A stretch of 64,000 nt of DNA, taken from NCBI GenBank assembly GCA_030532575.1, contig JAUNKV010000006.1:60900-124899 (forward strand), written 5' to 3'. Positions within the stretch are counted from its first letter, which is position 1. Each line of letters begins with the position of its first letter. The notes beneath the pieces were generated by a model, which did no database searches, was not told the origin of the DNA, and saw only the letters and a program-made list of their open reading frames with translations. Position numbers and translations under genes: made by a program. This document shows positions 63,786-64,000 of the stretch, piece by piece. This stretch comes from Propionibacteriaceae bacterium (GTDB lineage Bacteria > Actinomycetota > Actinomycetes > Propionibacteriales > Propionibacteriaceae).

Positions 63786-64000
63786 ATGCAACGTGTGCGT
63801 CCTCTTCTCATCCTCCGGTGGTTGCTGGCCCTGGCCCTCGTGGTCCTGGGGGTTGCGGTGCGGCCTCTTGCCGCCTCGGCTGAGCCCACCGTCGCCACCC
63901 GGATCGCTGATCGGAGCTTTGCCGGGGTCCATCTGGTGATCGACGCCTGGCAGATGAAGGCGACGATCCCGGTGCTGTCGCTGGACCAGGCGGCGATGGA
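63786..64000 (+). CDS. exported protein, N-terminal part only
   Basis: It runs off the window end. Starts at ATG 63786 with a signal peptide (basic MQRVRPLLILR, then a hydrophobic core LLALALVVLGVAV, cleavage after AASA near residue 32). The mature part begins EPTVATRIADRSFAGV. No family can be named from about 70 residues. A weak GGGGCC/GGCCCC hairpin lies just before it at 63746-63762. Confidence 0.6.
   Translation, partial: MQRVRPLLILRWLLALALVVLGVAVRPLAASAEPTVATRIADRSFAGVHLVIDAWQMKATIPVLSLDQAAM

Overview
This window looks like the chromosome of a high-GC actinomycete, possibly a member of the Propionibacteriaceae. That placement is an inference from gene families. Signature genes are whiA, rbpA, the clpS-DUF2017 pair, orn, actinobacterial bioYMN with BioQ-type operators, and a mycobacterial-type LexA box at dinB. 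Many genes have a -10 hexamer 6-7 nt before the start codon, the arrangement expected of leaderless actinobacterial mRNAs. No phage, transposase or CRISPR array was seen.

Layout. 1-9580: the end of malQ; an ATPase with a broken TOPRIM-like partner gene; a pncB-murL-murD2 operon that implies an unusual route to D-glutamate in peptidoglycan; then clpS-DUF2017-rph-rdgB-thyA. 9580-20280: a five-gene minus-strand cluster (MoxR ATPase, WGR/DUF4132 giant, SWIM zinc-finger protein, VWA protein, DUF5682 protein), split by about 1 kb of repeats. 20280-30110: a DUF1707-like protein, folA, a Tat-secreted unknown, SOS-type dinB, tRNA-Leu, a small autoregulated HTH/Clp-N-SRPBCC operon, two lipoproteins, an IMPACT-family protein and a peroxiredoxin. 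30110-39420: two tRNA-Lys genes, bioB, redox enzymes, MazEF-like and Phd/PIN toxin-antitoxin pairs, tRNA-His, an amidase, a TPR protein, orn and tRNA-Arg.

39500-47820: PrsW-like protease, two overlapping GTPase genes, ettA and uvrC. 47820-56870: a transport block between uvrC and rapZ, made of a frameshifted lipoprotein gene, a cobalamin riboswitch with btuCDF, a sugar ABC importer without its own ATPase, and the biotin ECF importer bioYMN. 56878-63700: the conserved rapZ-yvcK-whiA, gap-pgk-tpiA, secG and rbpA series. The window ends inside a gene for an exported protein.

The genes connect in several ways. thyA and folA form the thymidylate/folate cycle. bioB and bioY share one palindromic operator and so probably one repressor. 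The gap-pgk-tpiA genes give lower glycolysis. A 73-nt palindromic element occurs eight times in three intergenic sites, mostly at a 99-100 bp period, and is the strongest candidate here for something undescribed.
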